Shown here in pieces: positions 39,820 through 49,891 of a DNA stretch of 64,000 nucleotides. The stretch comes from Rhizobium sp. NXC14. GTDB taxonomy: Bacteria; Pseudomonadota; Alphaproteobacteria; Rhizobiales; Rhizobiaceae. The notes under the pieces were generated by a model. The model was not told the origin of the DNA, searched no databases, and was given only the letters and a program-made list of their open reading frames with translations. Location: assembly GCF_002117485.1 (NCBI RefSeq), contig NZ_CP021030.1, positions 4,256,001 through 4,320,000 of the forward strand. The letters are read 5' to 3'. A program made the translations under genes and the position numbers. Position 1 is the first letter of the stretch. Every line of letters starts with the position of its first letter.

Positions 39820-42489
39820 TCAGCGGTCGAGGATGTCGCCCTCGGTCGGAACGAGGATTTCTCGTTTGCCGGCATGGTTGGCCGGCCCGATGATGCCTTC
39901 CTTCTCCATGCGCTCGATCAGCGAGGCGGCTCTATTATAGCCGATACCAAGTCGGCGTTGGACGTAAGAGGTCGAAGCCTTGCCGTCGCGCAGCACGATG
40001 GCGACGGCCTGATCATAGGGATCTTCCGAATCCGAAAGGTTCGACGTGCCGGCCGGGCCGCCGCCGCCATAATCGCCGTCCTCGTCGTCATCGGCGGTGA
40101 TCGCATCGAGATATTGCGGCGAGCCCTGCGTTTTCAGGTAGGAGACGATCTCTTCCACCTCGACATCAGAAACAAACGGGCCGTGGACGCGCTGGATGCG
40201 CCCGCCGCCCGCCATGTAGAGCATGTCGCCCATGCCGAGCAGCTGTTCGGCGCCCTGCTCGCCGAGAATCGTGCGGCTGTCGATCTTCGAGGTGACCTGG
40301 AAGGAGATGCGGGTCGGGAAATTCGCCTTGATCGTGCCGGTGATGACGTCGACCGAAGGGCGCTGGGTCGCCATGATCACGTGGATGCCGGCCGCACGCG
40401 CCATTTGCGCCAGGCGTTGGACCGCGCCTTCGATATCCTTGCCGGCGACCATCATCAGATCGGCCATTTCGTCGATGATGACGACGATATAGGGCATCGG
40501 CTTCAGATCGAATTCCTCGGTCTCGTACATGGCTTCGCCGGTATGGCGGTCGAAGCCGGTCTGCACCGTGCGCGAGATCACCTCACCCTTCGACAAGGCC
40601 TGTTCGACGCGCGTGTTGAAGCCGTCGATGTTGCGCACGCCGATCTTCGACATCTTCTTGTAGCGCTCTTCCATCTCGCGCACCGTCCATTTCAGCGCGA
40701 CGACGGCCTTCTTCGGATCGGTGACAACAGGCGAAAGCAGATGCGGAATGCCGTCATAGACGGAGAGTTCGAGCATCTTCGGGTCGATCATGATCAGCCG
40801 GCACTGTTCCGGCGTCATGCGGTAGAGCAGCGACAGGATCATCGTGTTGATGGCGACCGATTTGCCCGAACCGGTGGTGCCGGCGACGAGCAGATGCGGC
40901 ATCTTGGCGAGGTCGGCGATGACGGCTTCGCCGCCGATCGTCTTGCCGAGCGCCATGGCGAGCTTGGCCTTGCTGCCGTCGAAATCCCGCGACGCGATCA
41001 GTTCGCGGAGATAGACGGTCTCGCGTGTCTGGTTCGGCAGTTCGATACCGATCGCATTGCGGCCCGGCACGACGGCGACGCGGGCGGCAATGGCGCTCAT
41101 CGAACGGGCGATATCGTCGGCAAGGCCGATGACGCGCGACGATTTGATGCCGGGCGCCGGCTCCAGTTCGTACAGCGTGACCACGGGGCCGGGACGGACA
41201 TGAATGATTTCGCCCTTGACGCCGAAATCCTCGAGCACGCCTTCGAGCATGCGGGCATTCTGCTCCAGCGCATCGGCCGACAGTGTCGAATCGCGCACCA
41301 CGTTCCTGGGCTCGGCGAGCAAATGCATGGAGGGAAGCTGGAAGCCCTCGGGACGAATGAACGAGCCCTGCGCTTCCCGCTCGACACGCGCGCCGGGCTT
41401 CGGACGCGTGATCGCCGGGACGACGCGAGGCTCCGGCTTGGCGGCGGCTTTTGCCGGCGCACGGATCATCCAGTCGTCATCATCGTCGTCAGGCAGAATG
41501 TCGGCCGGACGCGGCGGCATGTCGGTATCGAAGGGCGGATCGTCGTCCTCATCCTCATCGTCGATGGAAAGCGATGGCGCGGCGACGCGGCGGAGCGAAG
41601 CCGAGCGCGGCTCCATCGACGGCTCGAGGCGCTCGCCGCGAACGGCCGGCGCTTTGGCGCGGACCGGTTCGTTCAGCGTGCCGAATTCATCGTCGTTGAA
41701 ATCATAGGGCGATTCGAAATCACCCTGGCGCCGCTTGCGCGGTCCCATGCCGAACAGCCGGCGCAGCCGGCCCTGGCTCATGAACCAGGCATGCGTCATC
41801 GCGCCGCTGAAAGCGACCCAGCGCGATTCGTCCTCTTCCTCATCCTCGTCTCCGACCACCCGCGCCTTGCTTGTTGTCTCGACGTAATCGTCCTCGATTT
41901 CGTCCTCGGTCTCGCTGCGGCCGACGAGGCCTGATGCGAAGAGCATCATCCAGGCCGTCGGCACGGCAAAAATGCAGCCGACGACCATGGCGAAGGTCCC
42001 TGTGGGATAGGCGCCGACGAAGAGTGCGGGAAAACGCAGAATCATATCGCCGATGACGCCGCCGATACCGTTCGGGATCGGCCAGGTGAGCGGCGGAGGA
42101 AAACAGCCGATGACGGCGGAGGAAAGCACGGAGCCGGCAAGCCAGGCGCCGATGCGGGCGGGAATGCGGTCGAAGCGACGGCCGGAGATCATCGTCAGTG
42201 CCCAGGCCACGATCGGCAGCATCGCCACGACACTGGCAAGCCCCAGAAACTGCATGACGATATCGGCAAAGGCAGCACCGCTGTAGCCGAGAATATTCGT
42301 CGGCAGGTTGGCAGTGGCGTAGGAATAGCTCGGATCGGCGACATTCCACGTCGCCAGCGCCGCAACTGAGAAAGCCAGCAGCAGAAAGATCGCAAAGCCG
42401 ATGAGTGCCTGGATCTGCCGCAGCATGAATGCCGAGAGGGAGAACCGATCCGGACGGCCATCCATTGCCGGCGACGTGCTTCTTGCCAT
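39820..42489 (-). CDS. ftsK: DNA translocase FtsK
   Basis: An 889-residue septal DNA pump. Four N-terminal helices (residues ~25-190) anchor it. An acidic, proline-rich linker (~200-400) is much shorter than in E. coli. The motor follows: Walker [15 protein letters not shown] (~540), Walker [16 protein letters not shown], and [20 protein letters not shown]. The C-terminal gamma winged helix, which reads KOPS sites, is [20 protein letters not shown]. Complete. Confidence 0.96.
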   Translation of the reverse strand: MARSTSPAMDGRPDRFSLSAFMLRQIQALIGFAIFLLLAFSVAALATWNVADPSYSYATANLPTNILGYSGAAFADIVMQFLGLASVVAMLPIVAWALTMISGRRFDRIPARIGAWLAGSVLSSAVIGCFPPPLTWPIPNGIGGVIGDMILRFPALFVGAYPTGTFAMVVGCIFAVPTAWMMLFASGLVGRSETEDEIEDDYVETTSKARVVGDEDEEEDESRWVAFSGAMTHAWFMSQGRLRRLFGMGPRKRRQGDFESPYDFNDDEFGTLNEPVRAKAPAVRGERLEPSMEPRSASLRRVAAPSLSIDDEDEDDDPPFDTDMPPRPADILPDDDDDDWMIRAPAKAAAKPEPRVVPAITRPKPGARVEREAQGSFIRPEGFQLPSMHLLAEPRNVVRDSTLSADALEQNARMLEGVLEDFGVKGEIIHVRPGPVVTLYELEPAPGIKSSRVIGLADDIARSMSAIAARVAVVPGRNAIGIELPNQTRETVYLRELIASRDFDGSKAKLAMALGKTIGGEAVIADLAKMPHLLVAGTTGSGKSVAINTMILSLLYRMTPEQCRLIMIDPKMLELSVYDGIPHLLSPVVTDPKKAVVALKWTVREMEERYKKMSKIGVRNIDGFNTRVEQALSKGEVISRTVQTGFDRHTGEAMYETEEFDLKPMPYIVVIIDEMADLMMVAGKDIEGAVQRLAQMARAAGIHVIMATQRPSVDVITGTIKANFPTRISFQVTSKIDSRTILGEQGAEQLLGMGDMLYMAGGGRIQRVHGPFVSDVEVEEIVSYLKTQGSPQYLDAITADDDEDGDYGGGGPAGTSNLSDSEDPYDQAVAIVLRDGKASTSYVQRRLGIGYNRAASLIERMEKEGIIGPANHAGKREILVPTEGDILDR

Positions 42490-42624
42490 GTGTCTAACCC
42501 GTCCAATGCCTGAGGGCAGGCGAATCGCCGAAGCCTCGCCATGCCAAATGCGTCCGCTCTACCTAACCAGAGCCGGGTTAAAGCGATGTTAACCATGCAT
42601 TCCGGCGTGCCCAATGCCGGCGAT

Positions 42625-42662
42625 GAAAATAAAAAGGCCCGAACCGGTGGAAGGTTCGGGCC
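42625..42662 (-). terminator. terminator after amtB
   Basis: On the minus strand GGCCCGAACC/GGTTCGGGCC forms a 10-bp stem followed by TTTTTATTTTCATC. It lies about 70 bp downstream of the amtB stop and ends the glnK-amtB transcript. Confidence 0.88.
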
Positions 42663-42732
42663 AAGAGCGGCTCTTGGTGAGAGCCGCGACGGGCTGTGTG
42701 GGGCGCCCTCACGCGGGCGCCCAAGGCCGAGA

Positions 42733-44157
42733 TTACGAGTGATAGGCGGCTTCGCCGTGGGTCGCCAGGTCGAGACCTTCGCGCTCGGCCTCGACGGAGA
42801 CGCGCAGGCCGATGACGACGTCGACGATCTTGTAGAGGATCGCCGAACCGATGCCCGACCACAGGAGGGTGGTGAGAACGCCCTTCGCCTGGTTCAAGAC
42901 CTGGGTTGCCGTGCCGGCATAGGTGGCGGCAAAATCAGCCGTCGAATAGTCGACAATGCCTGCACCGCCCAGCGCCGGATTGACGAGGATGCCGGTGCCG
43001 AGAGCGCCGATGATGCCACCGATGCAGTGGACGCCGAAGACGTCGAGGCTGTCGTCATAGTTGAACTTATTCTTCACGACGTCGACGAAGAAGTAGCAGA
43101 TCGGCGAGACGACGAGGCCGAGAACGATCGAGCCCATCGGACCGGCAAAACCTGCCGCCGGCGTGATGGCGACGAGACCGGCGACGGCACCGGAAGCGCC
43201 GCCGAGCATCGAGGCCTTGCCGCGGGCGAGGCTTTCGACGATGCACCAGGACACGGCGGCGGCGGCCGTCGCGACGAAGGTGTTGATCATCGCAAGCGAT
43301 GCATAGCCATTGGCTTCGAGGTTGGAGCCGGCATTGAAGCCGAACCAGCCGACCCAGAGCAGCGAGGCACCGACCATGGTCAGCGTCATCGAATGCGGAG
43401 CCATGATTTCCTTCTTATAGCCCGTGCGCTTGCCGAGCATGATGGCGCCGACAAGGCCGGCGATACCGGCATTGATGTGAACGACCGTGCCGCCGGCGAA
43501 GTCGATTGCGCCGTAAGAGAAGATCAGGCCGGCCGGTGCGCTGTAGGAACTCGGGCCGCCCCAGAACCAGACCATGTGCGCCATCGGGAAGTAGATGAAG
43601 GTGACCCACAGCACGACGAAGAGCATGACGGCCGAGAACTTGACGCGTTCGGCGAAGGCGCCGACGATCAGGCCGGGCGTGATGCAGGCGAAGGTCATCT
43701 GGAAGACGATGAAGGTGTATTCCGGAATGGCGACGCCCTTCGAGAAGGTTTCGGCAAGCGACGATGTGTTGACGCCGGCGAGGAAGGCCTTGGAGAAGCC
43801 GCCGATGAAGCTGTTCAGCGAGCCGCCGTCGGTAAAGGCGAGCGAATAGCCGTAGGTCACCCAGATCAGCGACACGACCGCCGTGATCATGAAGACCTGC
43901 ATCAGCACGGAGAGCATGTTTTTGGCGCGCACGAGACCGCCGTAGAAAAGCGCAAGGCCGGGGATGGTCATCAGAAGGACGAGCGCCGAGGAGACGAGCA
44001 TCCAGGTATTGTCACCCTTGTCCATGGTGAAGGCAGGAGCAGCGGCGGCAGCAGCTGGCGCGGCAGTCTCCTGCGCAAAAGCGACGGCCGGCGCAAGAAG
44101 CGCGGCCGATGCAGCGCCGACGCGCGCAAAGGTGGAAGAAAACTTCGAGATTGACAT
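42733..44157 (-). CDS. amtB: ammonium transporter AmtB
   Basis: A 474-residue trimeric ammonium channel. A cleavable N-terminal helix (to about AFAQE) and eleven further membrane segments are visible. The pore signature is FAGGTVVHINAGIAGLVGAI, with the pore His, and the second pore His is in DVFGVHCIGGIIGALGTGI. The C-terminal tail that GlnK grips (GLRVSVEAEREGLDLATHGE) is present. Operon with glnK, 27 bp apart. Confidence 0.97.
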   Translation of the reverse strand: MSISKFSSTFARVGAASAALLAPAVAFAQETAAPAAAAAAPAFTMDKGDNTWMLVSSALVLLMTIPGLALFYGGLVRAKNMLSVLMQVFMITAVVSLIWVTYGYSLAFTDGGSLNSFIGGFSKAFLAGVNTSSLAETFSKGVAIPEYTFIVFQMTFACITPGLIVGAFAERVKFSAVMLFVVLWVTFIYFPMAHMVWFWGGPSSYSAPAGLIFSYGAIDFAGGTVVHINAGIAGLVGAIMLGKRTGYKKEIMAPHSMTLTMVGASLLWVGWFGFNAGSNLEANGYASLAMINTFVATAAAAVSWCIVESLARGKASMLGGASGAVAGLVAITPAAGFAGPMGSIVLGLVVSPICYFFVDVVKNKFNYDDSLDVFGVHCIGGIIGALGTGILVNPALGGAGIVDYSTADFAATYAGTATQVLNQAKGVLTTLLWSGIGSAILYKIVDVVIGLRVSVEAEREGLDLATHGEAAYHS

Positions 44158-44184
44158 TGGAAAAGGCTCCTTGATCTGCCGTTC

Positions 44185-44541
<357 letters not shown>

Positions 44542-44607
44542 TTATCCTCGGCGCGGAGCCGACTCTCCTTGCCGCTGACGTTCCTGAACAGCGACCGGCG
44601 ATATACA

Positions 44608-44624
44608 TTCAAAGGACGTGCCAG
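44608..44624 (-). promoter_or_regulatory. sigma-54 promoter of glnK-amtB
   Basis: The minus strand reads CTGGCACG-TCCT-TTGAA, matching YTGGCACG-N4-TTGCW at all but one position. Transcription would start near 44597, leaving a ~75-nt leader before glnK. Confidence 0.85.
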
Positions 44625-44705
44625 ATTCGAAGCCGAAGTTAACTTATTGAAAAATAAATGTTATAATTGGGAATGCCAATAAACAGGCAATTGACCGAGC
44701 AATAA

Positions 44706-44722
44706 GCGCACAAATAATGCGC
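44706..44722. promoter_or_regulatory. NtrC-type dyad upstream of glnK
   Basis: A 17-bp inverted repeat GCGCA-N7-TGCGC about 110-125 bp before the predicted start, the usual distance for an NtrC enhancer. A weaker TGCC-N8-GGCA dyad lies at 44674-44689. Confidence 0.5.
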
Positions 44723-44745
44723 AAATCTGCAAATATGCCTGTTAT

Positions 44746-45630
44746 TTATTCATTTGCCTTTTTCCGAATCAATCCTTCTTGCGCGACCGATGCGATCAGC
44801 ACACCTGTCCGGGTGAACAGGCTCCCGCGGGTTAATCCCCTGGCGCCCGAAGCCGAAGGGCTGTCCTGCGTATAGAGCAGCCAGTCGTCGAGTTTGCAGG
44901 GTCGGTGGAACCACATGGAGTGATCGAGACTTGCCACCTGCAGGCTCTGGTCGAAGATGGACGTTCCGTGGGCATAAAGCGACGTATCGAGCAGCGTCAT
45001 GTCTGAGAGATAGGCAAGCACCGCCGCCTGATAGAGCCGGTCATCGGGAACCGGACCGGTGGCGCGCACCCAGACGTCCTGCCGGGGCTCGAGCTTCCTG
45101 TCGGAAAAATAATGGGTCAGCGAGACGGGACGGATCTCGATCGGCCGCTCGCGCTCCCAATATTTCCGGATCGCTTCCGGTGCATGCGCGAGATATTGCT
45201 CCTTGATCTGCTGCTCGCCAAGCAGCTCTTCGGGCATCGCCACCTCGGGCATGGCGATCTGGTGGTCGAAGCCTGCTTCCTCGACCTGGAAAGAAGCCGA
45301 CAGCGCGAAGATTGCCTTGCCGTGCTGGATAGCGACGACGCGCCGGGTGTTGAAGCTCGATCCGTCGCGGATGCGCTCCACCTGGTAGATGATCGGTACC
45401 GAGGGATCGCCGGGGCGCATGAAATAAGCGTGCAGCGAATGAACGAAGCGCTCGGCCCCGATGGTGCGCTGTGCCGCCATCAGCGCCTGGCCGACGACCT
45501 GGCCGCCGAAGACCCGCTGCCAGCCGGCCTGCGGACTGCGGCCGCGGAAGATATCGACCTCGATCGGCTCCAGATCGAGCGTCGCAAGCAGCCTCTCCAT
45601 CGCCGAAGGTTCGCTCGTCTCGCGCGTCAT
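44746..45630 (-). CDS. tesB: acyl-CoA thioesterase II TesB
   Basis: A 294-residue double-hotdog thioesterase. It shows RVFGGQVVGQALMAAQRTI, HSLHAYFMRPGDPSVPIIYQ and, in the second hotdog, SLYAHGTSIFDQSLQVASLD with the catalytic Asp region, then HSMWFHRPCKLDDWLLY. GGGAGG lies 11 bp before the chosen ATG; the longer in-frame form would overlap the divergent hydroxylase gene. It hydrolyses medium and long acyl-CoA. Confidence 0.93.
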   Translation of the reverse strand: MTRETSEPSAMERLLATLDLEPIEVDIFRGRSPQAGWQRVFGGQVVGQALMAAQRTIGAERFVHSLHAYFMRPGDPSVPIIYQVERIRDGSSFNTRRVVAIQHGKAIFALSASFQVEEAGFDHQIAMPEVAMPEELLGEQQIKEQYLAHAPEAIRKYWERERPIEIRPVSLTHYFSDRKLEPRQDVWVRATGPVPDDRLYQAAVLAYLSDMTLLDTSLYAHGTSIFDQSLQVASLDHSMWFHRPCKLDDWLLYTQDSPSASGARGLTRGSLFTRTGVLIASVAQEGLIRKKANE

Positions 45631-45714
45631 TTTGTATGCCTCCCGGCGGTAGGAAGTGAAGTTGCGATGATCTATATAGATCACATCTGAGGCACAAGGT
45701 ACGGGAGCGGCGCG

Positions 45715-46929
45715 ATGCTGGATATGCTGGTTGTGGGCGGGGGGTATGTCGGCCTTTCTGCGGCGGTCGCGGTCAAGCAGGCAGCACCCCATCTGAACGT
45801 CGCGGTCGTGGAGGCCGCCCCCGAGCATGTCTGGAAAAACGATACGCGCGCTTCAGCCATCATCGCGGCGGCCTCAAAGATGCTCGAAGTCTTCGGCATC
45901 TGGAACGAGATAGAGCCTGAAGCGCAGCCGATCACCAAGATGATCGTCACCGATTCCCGGACCTCCGATCCGGTCCGTCCCGTATTCCTGACGTTCGACG
46001 GCGAAGTGGAGGAAGGCCGGCCCTTCGCACACATGATCCCGAACCTTGCCATGGTGGCAGCACTGCGCGGTCTCTGCCAGCGGCTCGGCATCGACATCCG
46101 CCACGGGCTTGGGGCGACCGAATTCAAAACCCACGACAGCCATGCCGACGTCACGCTTTCGGACGGCAGCACGCTGGAATCCCGGCTGGTGGTTGCCTGC
46201 GACGGCGTGCGCTCAAGGCTGCGCGATCTCGCCGGCATCAGGACCGTCACCTGGGACTACGGGCAGTCCGGCATTGTCGCGACCGTCGAACATGAGCGGC
46301 CGCATGACGGCTGTGCCGAAGAGCATTTTCTGCCGGCCGGCCCCTTCGCCATCCTGCCGCTCCGGAACAACCGCTCCTCGCTCGTCTGGACGGAACGCAC
46401 GCATGATGCCGACAGGCTGGTCGCCGCCGACGATCTGATCTTCGAGGAGGAACTGGAACGCCGCTTCGGCCACAAGCTCGGGGCGCTCAAGGTCATCGGC
46501 GACAAACGCGCCTTTCCGCTCGGCCTGACGCTTGCCCGCGCCTTCGTCGCTCCACGTCTGGCGCTGGCCGGCGACGCCGCCCACGGTATCCACCCGATTT
46601 CGGGACAGGGCCTCAATCTCGGCTTCAAGGACGTGGCGGCGCTCGCCGAAACGATCGTCGAGGCCGACCGCCTCGGTCTTGATATCGGCTCGATCAACAT
46701 CCTCGAGCGCTACCAGACCTGGCGGCGCTTCGACACCTTCCGTATGGGCGTGACGACCGACGTGCTGAACCGGCTCTTCTCCAACGACGCAATGCCGATC
46801 CGTATCGCTCGCGATGTCGGTCTCGGCATCGTCGACCGGCTGCCGCGCCTCAAATCCTTCTTCATCAGCCAGGCGGCCGGAACAGCGGCAAAGGATAATC
46901 CGCGGCTGCTGGCCGGCCAGACGATTTAG
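45715..46929 (+). CDS. UbiH/UbiF/COQ6-family ubiquinone biosynthesis hydroxylase
   Basis: A 404-residue FAD monooxygenase. It has an N-terminal GxGxxG in MLVVGGGYVGLSAAVAVKQA, the DG motif ACDGVRSRLRDLAG, and the GD motif ALAGDAAHGIHPISGQGLNL, followed by GFKDVAALAE. Family members hydroxylate the ubiquinone ring; which position cannot be told from sequence. Divergent from tesB. Confidence 0.9.
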   Translation: MLDMLVVGGGYVGLSAAVAVKQAAPHLNVAVVEAAPEHVWKNDTRASAIIAAASKMLEVFGIWNEIEPEAQPITKMIVTDSRTSDPVRPVFLTFDGEVEEGRPFAHMIPNLAMVAALRGLCQRLGIDIRHGLGATEFKTHDSHADVTLSDGSTLESRLVVACDGVRSRLRDLAGIRTVTWDYGQSGIVATVEHERPHDGCAEEHFLPAGPFAILPLRNNRSSLVWTERTHDADRLVAADDLIFEEELERRFGHKLGALKVIGDKRAFPLGLTLARAFVAPRLALAGDAAHGIHPISGQGLNLGFKDVAALAETIVEADRLGLDIGSINILERYQTWRRFDTFRMGVTTDVLNRLFSNDAMPIRIARDVGLGIVDRLPRLKSFFISQAAGTAAKDNPRLLAGQTI

Positions 46930-46944
46930 CCGAATTCGGAGAGG

Positions 46945-47133
46945 CTATTCGTCGAGGCGGCGGGCCTCGGACACCAGCATGATCGGAATGCCGTCGCGGA
47001 TCGGATAGGCAAGCTGCGCCTTTTCCGAGACGAGCTCATTGTGTTCGCGATCATAGGAAAGCCGGCCCTTGGAGAGCGGACAGACCAGGAGTTCCAGCAG
47101 TTTCGGATCGACGCGGCTCAGTTTTTCGTCCAT
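46945..47133 (-). CDS. Trm112/UPF0434 family protein
   Basis: A 62-residue protein with the Trm112-like zinc-ribbon sequence [20 protein letters not shown] and [19 protein letters not shown]. Only one of the usual cysteines remains, so it may not bind zinc. In eukaryotes Trm112 activates methyltransferases; the bacterial role is unknown. It starts 9 bp after the Lon-domain gene on the same strand. Confidence 0.88.
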   Translation of the reverse strand: MDEKLSRVDPKLLELLVCPLSKGRLSYDREHNELVSEKAQLAYPIRDGIPIMLVSEARRLDE

Positions 47134-47142
47134 GACCACAGT

Positions 47143-47814
47143 TTACTGCAGAACCGTATCGGAGTCACCGAAGACCCGCGCCAGCACGATTTCGGTAATG
47201 GCGATCAGCGTCTCGGCCCGCGTCTTCAGGTCCGGCGCCTCCAGGAGCGCCTGTTTTTCAGCCGGCCCGAACGGCGACATCATGGCAAGTGAATTGACGA
47301 GCGTCAGGTTGCTGGCCCGCTCGACGCTCTCCCAGTCGGCCTCCAGCTTATTGGCATCGAGATAGGCCTTAAAAGCGGTCAGCAGCGCCGTACGGTCGAC
47401 CGCCTCCTCCTCGTTCTCGGCCGAGAGATCGGCAATGAAGGGCGCGATGCGGAAGGTGCGGAAGGGATCGCTGGTCACCTTCTCCTCCAGGAGCCGGAAG
47501 CGGCAGACGCCGGTCAGAGACACGATATAGCGCCCGTCGCCGGTCTCGGCAAAGGAGGTGATGCGACCGAGGCAGCCGACGGCGGCAAGGTTGTGCTCGC
47601 CGCCCTTGTCCTCATGTTCGCCGAGTGCCGGCTGGACCATCCCGATCAGCCGGTTTCCGGCAAGGGCTGCATCCAGCATCGCCAGATAACGCGGCTCGAA
47701 GATGTTGAGGGGAAGCTGCCCGGCGGGCAGGAGGAGGGCCCCGGTCAGGGGGAAGACTGCGATCGCATCAGGCAGATCGCCCGGCTTCAGGTATCTGGCA
47801 TTACCGACTTGCAT
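47143..47814 (-). CDS. LON peptidase substrate-binding domain protein
   Basis: A 223-residue protein consisting of the N-terminal substrate-binding domain of Lon without ATPase or protease: IAVFPLTGALLLPAGQLPLN, IFEPRYLAMLDAALAGNRLI, GCLGRITSFAETGDGRYIVS, and a helical C-terminal half. Function unknown; possibly a protein-binding adaptor. An ATG five codons upstream exists, but GGGACGG favours the start used. Confidence 0.88.
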   Translation of the reverse strand: MQVGNARYLKPGDLPDAIAVFPLTGALLLPAGQLPLNIFEPRYLAMLDAALAGNRLIGMVQPALGEHEDKGGEHNLAAVGCLGRITSFAETGDGRYIVSLTGVCRFRLLEEKVTSDPFRTFRIAPFIADLSAENEEEAVDRTALLTAFKAYLDANKLEADWESVERASNLTLVNSLAMMSPFGPAEKQALLEAPDLKTRAETLIAITEIVLARVFGDSDTVLQ

Positions 47815-47903
47815 GAAACCGTCCCGCATTCTGGTGGACGGGCGCGCCCGTCCTGACGAGAATGTGGTGCCCCCGCCCGAAAACGCAAGGGCGGATGTTC
47901 ATC

Positions 47904-48878
47904 TTAAGAGAACAGCATTGCCGAAAGCTTGCGCCGCGCGGCAACCGTCGCCGGATCCTTGAAACCCCAGACCTCGAAGAACTGCAGCAGTTGCCGGCGG
48001 GCGCCGTCATCGTCGAAGGCGCGATCCTTGCGCATGATGTGAAGCAGATGTTCGGCGGCTTCCTCGCGCCGGCCTTCGACATTGAGGATCTTGGCGAGCT
48101 TCAGCCGCGCCTCGTGATTGTCGGGATTGGTCGCCAGCTCCTGCTCGAGCGCGACGGGATCGCCGAGCTTGCGCGCCTCCTCGATCTGGTCGAGCTTCTT
48201 CAGCACCGCCTGGATGCCGGCGTCCTTCGCAAGCTCCTCGGGCAGATCAGTCAGCGTTTCGCGGGCCCGCTGATGCTGGTTTGCGGCGATCATGCATTCG
48301 GCCATGCCGGCAAGCGCCTTGGCATTCTCCGGATCGGCCTGCATGACCGCGCCGTAAAGCTGCGCCGCCTCGTTGACGTTGCCAGCAGCGAGCAGCTCCG
48401 CCGCTTCCGTCAGCACGGCTTCGATTTCGGCCGCCTCATCGGCACCGGCAGGCCCGGCAATACGGTCGATGAACTGAGTGATCTGACTTTCCGGCACCGC
48501 ACCCATGAAGCCGTCAGCCGGACGGCCGTTGACGAAGGCAATGACGGCGGGGATCGACTGGATTCCGAGCTTACCGGCAATCGAGGGATGGTCGTCGATG
48601 TTCATCTTGACCAGTCGAACGCGGCCCTTGGCCTCATTGACCACCTTCTCCAGGACCGGCGTCAGCTGCTTGCAGGGACCGCACCACGGCGCCCAGAAAT
48701 CGACCAGCACCGGCTGTTTGCGCGACGCCTCAATGACGTCCTTGCCGAAATTCGCAGTCGTCGTTTCGCTGATGTAGCTGCCGGCCGCAGCCGCCGCTTC
48801 CGGCTGAGCGCCGAAGCTTGCCGTCGCCGACATCTGATTTCCGAAGGAACCGTTATAGGGGTTGTTGCTGCCGCTCAT
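47904..48878 (-). CDS. thioredoxin with TPR tail (CnoX/YbbN-like)
   Basis: A 324-residue co-chaperone-like protein. A thioredoxin domain (residues ~35-145) keeps an active WAPWCGPCKQLTPVLEKVV motif. A helical tetratricopeptide-like region (~160-320) has ELLAAGNVNEAAQLYGAVMQ and PDNHEARLKLAKILNVEGRR. E. coli CnoX has lost one cysteine; this CGPC is complete, so redox activity is likely. Confidence 0.9.
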   Translation of the reverse strand: MSGSNNPYNGSFGNQMSATASFGAQPEAAAAAGSYISETTTANFGKDVIEASRKQPVLVDFWAPWCGPCKQLTPVLEKVVNEAKGRVRLVKMNIDDHPSIAGKLGIQSIPAVIAFVNGRPADGFMGAVPESQITQFIDRIAGPAGADEAAEIEAVLTEAAELLAAGNVNEAAQLYGAVMQADPENAKALAGMAECMIAANQHQRARETLTDLPEELAKDAGIQAVLKKLDQIEEARKLGDPVALEQELATNPDNHEARLKLAKILNVEGRREEAAEHLLHIMRKDRAFDDDGARRQLLQFFEVWGFKDPATVAARRKLSAMLFS

Positions 48879-48934
48879 AGGTATCTCCCGCCGCGCCGAT
48901 CCTGCCGGCGTCATTGTAGCGCTAAAATCGTATG

Positions 48935-49444
48935 TCAGGACGTCACTTTCAAGACAAGCGGCTTATGTCCGGTCGCTTCCATGAAACGGATGAGGTCGCC
49001 GCTCGCAATCGATGTTGTCGCATCGTTGGAGAGCGGATGGCAGTTGATGATTTCCTCGGCCATCAGATCGGCATCGAGCACGAAAGTGACGTTTCCGCCG
49101 ATGTCGTTGATCGCGCCGAAGGCAGTGACCGCTCCCGGAATGACACCGAGATACTCCATCAGCTTCTCCGCTCTGCCGAAGGAGACCCGGCCGGACCCGC
49201 CAATAATGGTGTGAACCTGCTTGAGGTCGACCTCGGCATTCTCCTCCACCGTCAGCAGGAAATACCTGTCCTTCTTGTCCTTGATGAAAAGATTCTTCGT
49301 GTGGCCGCCGGGGATCGCGTCGCGCAACGCAACTGATTCGGCTACGGTGAAAACAGGCGCATGATCCACTGTCTTATGGGCGATGCCGAGCCCGTCGAGG
49401 AAGGCGAACAATTCTTCTCTTGTCTTGGGGGTATTATCGGACAT
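48935..49444 (-). CDS. prolyl-tRNA editing protein (YbaK/ProX deacylase)
   Basis: A 169-residue stand-alone editing domain that removes alanine (or cysteine) from tRNA-Pro. It has VDHAPVFTVAESVALRDAIP, the catalytic Lys region GGHTKNLFIKDKKDRYFLLT, and GVIPGAVTAFGAINDIGG, the usual family features. An ATG four codons upstream is possible. Confidence 0.9.
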   Translation of the reverse strand: MSDNTPKTREELFAFLDGLGIAHKTVDHAPVFTVAESVALRDAIPGGHTKNLFIKDKKDRYFLLTVEENAEVDLKQVHTIIGGSGRVSFGRAEKLMEYLGVIPGAVTAFGAINDIGGNVTFVLDADLMAEEIINCHPLSNDATTSIASGDLIRFMEATGHKPLVLKVTS

Positions 49445-49702
49445 CGGGCAATCCATCGAACGGAGATAAGGAAAAGTCGAGGCGTCCTGATTAAGTCCGT
49501 CCACAATATTTGGCAATCTTCGCAACCGACGCTCTGCCCCCAGTTTTGCGGCCTTTCCGCTCTGCCTCGCCGGACACCGAAATTTTTCTTCGCTTCTCCG
49601 TCATTTCCCTGTTGCATTTGAAAATCCGTTAGGCCATATAGCGCCCGTCGCCACGAGGCGGCCCCCACGGTCCAACGACTACCCCGGACCGATGCGGATT
49701 GA

Positions 49703-49777
49703 GCGGGTGTAGCTCAGGGGTAGAGCACAACCTTGCCAAGGTTGGGGTCGAGGGTTCGAATCCCTTCGCCCGCTCCA
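49703..49777 (+). tRNA. tRNA-Gly (GCC)
   Basis: A complete cloverleaf: acceptor GCGGGTG/CGCCCGC, D-arm GCTC-AGGGGTA-GAGC, anticodon arm CAACC-TTGCCAA-GGTTG with anticodon GCC, T-arm with GGTTCGAATCC, and encoded CCA. It lies at the edge of the RNA-repair locus. Confidence 0.97.
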
Positions 49778-49891
49778 GTTTTTCTCTTGCACATCCCGAA
49801 GACACAGGTACGGAACGGACCCAAGCGGCAGCCTCCCAACGACCGGTTGGCGATGGTTCGCAAGGGCCAGGTGCTGATGAGGAGACGCCGC

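Noticed and set aside
39808..41934. A 708-codon open frame antisense to ftsK.
   Set aside because: Same artefact: low-complexity Arg/Asp/His-rich translation opposite conserved FtsK motor motifs.
42541..44154. A 537-codon open frame antisense to amtB.
   Set aside because: Opposite a complete ammonium transporter; translation rich in Asp/Glu/Arg without any family feature.
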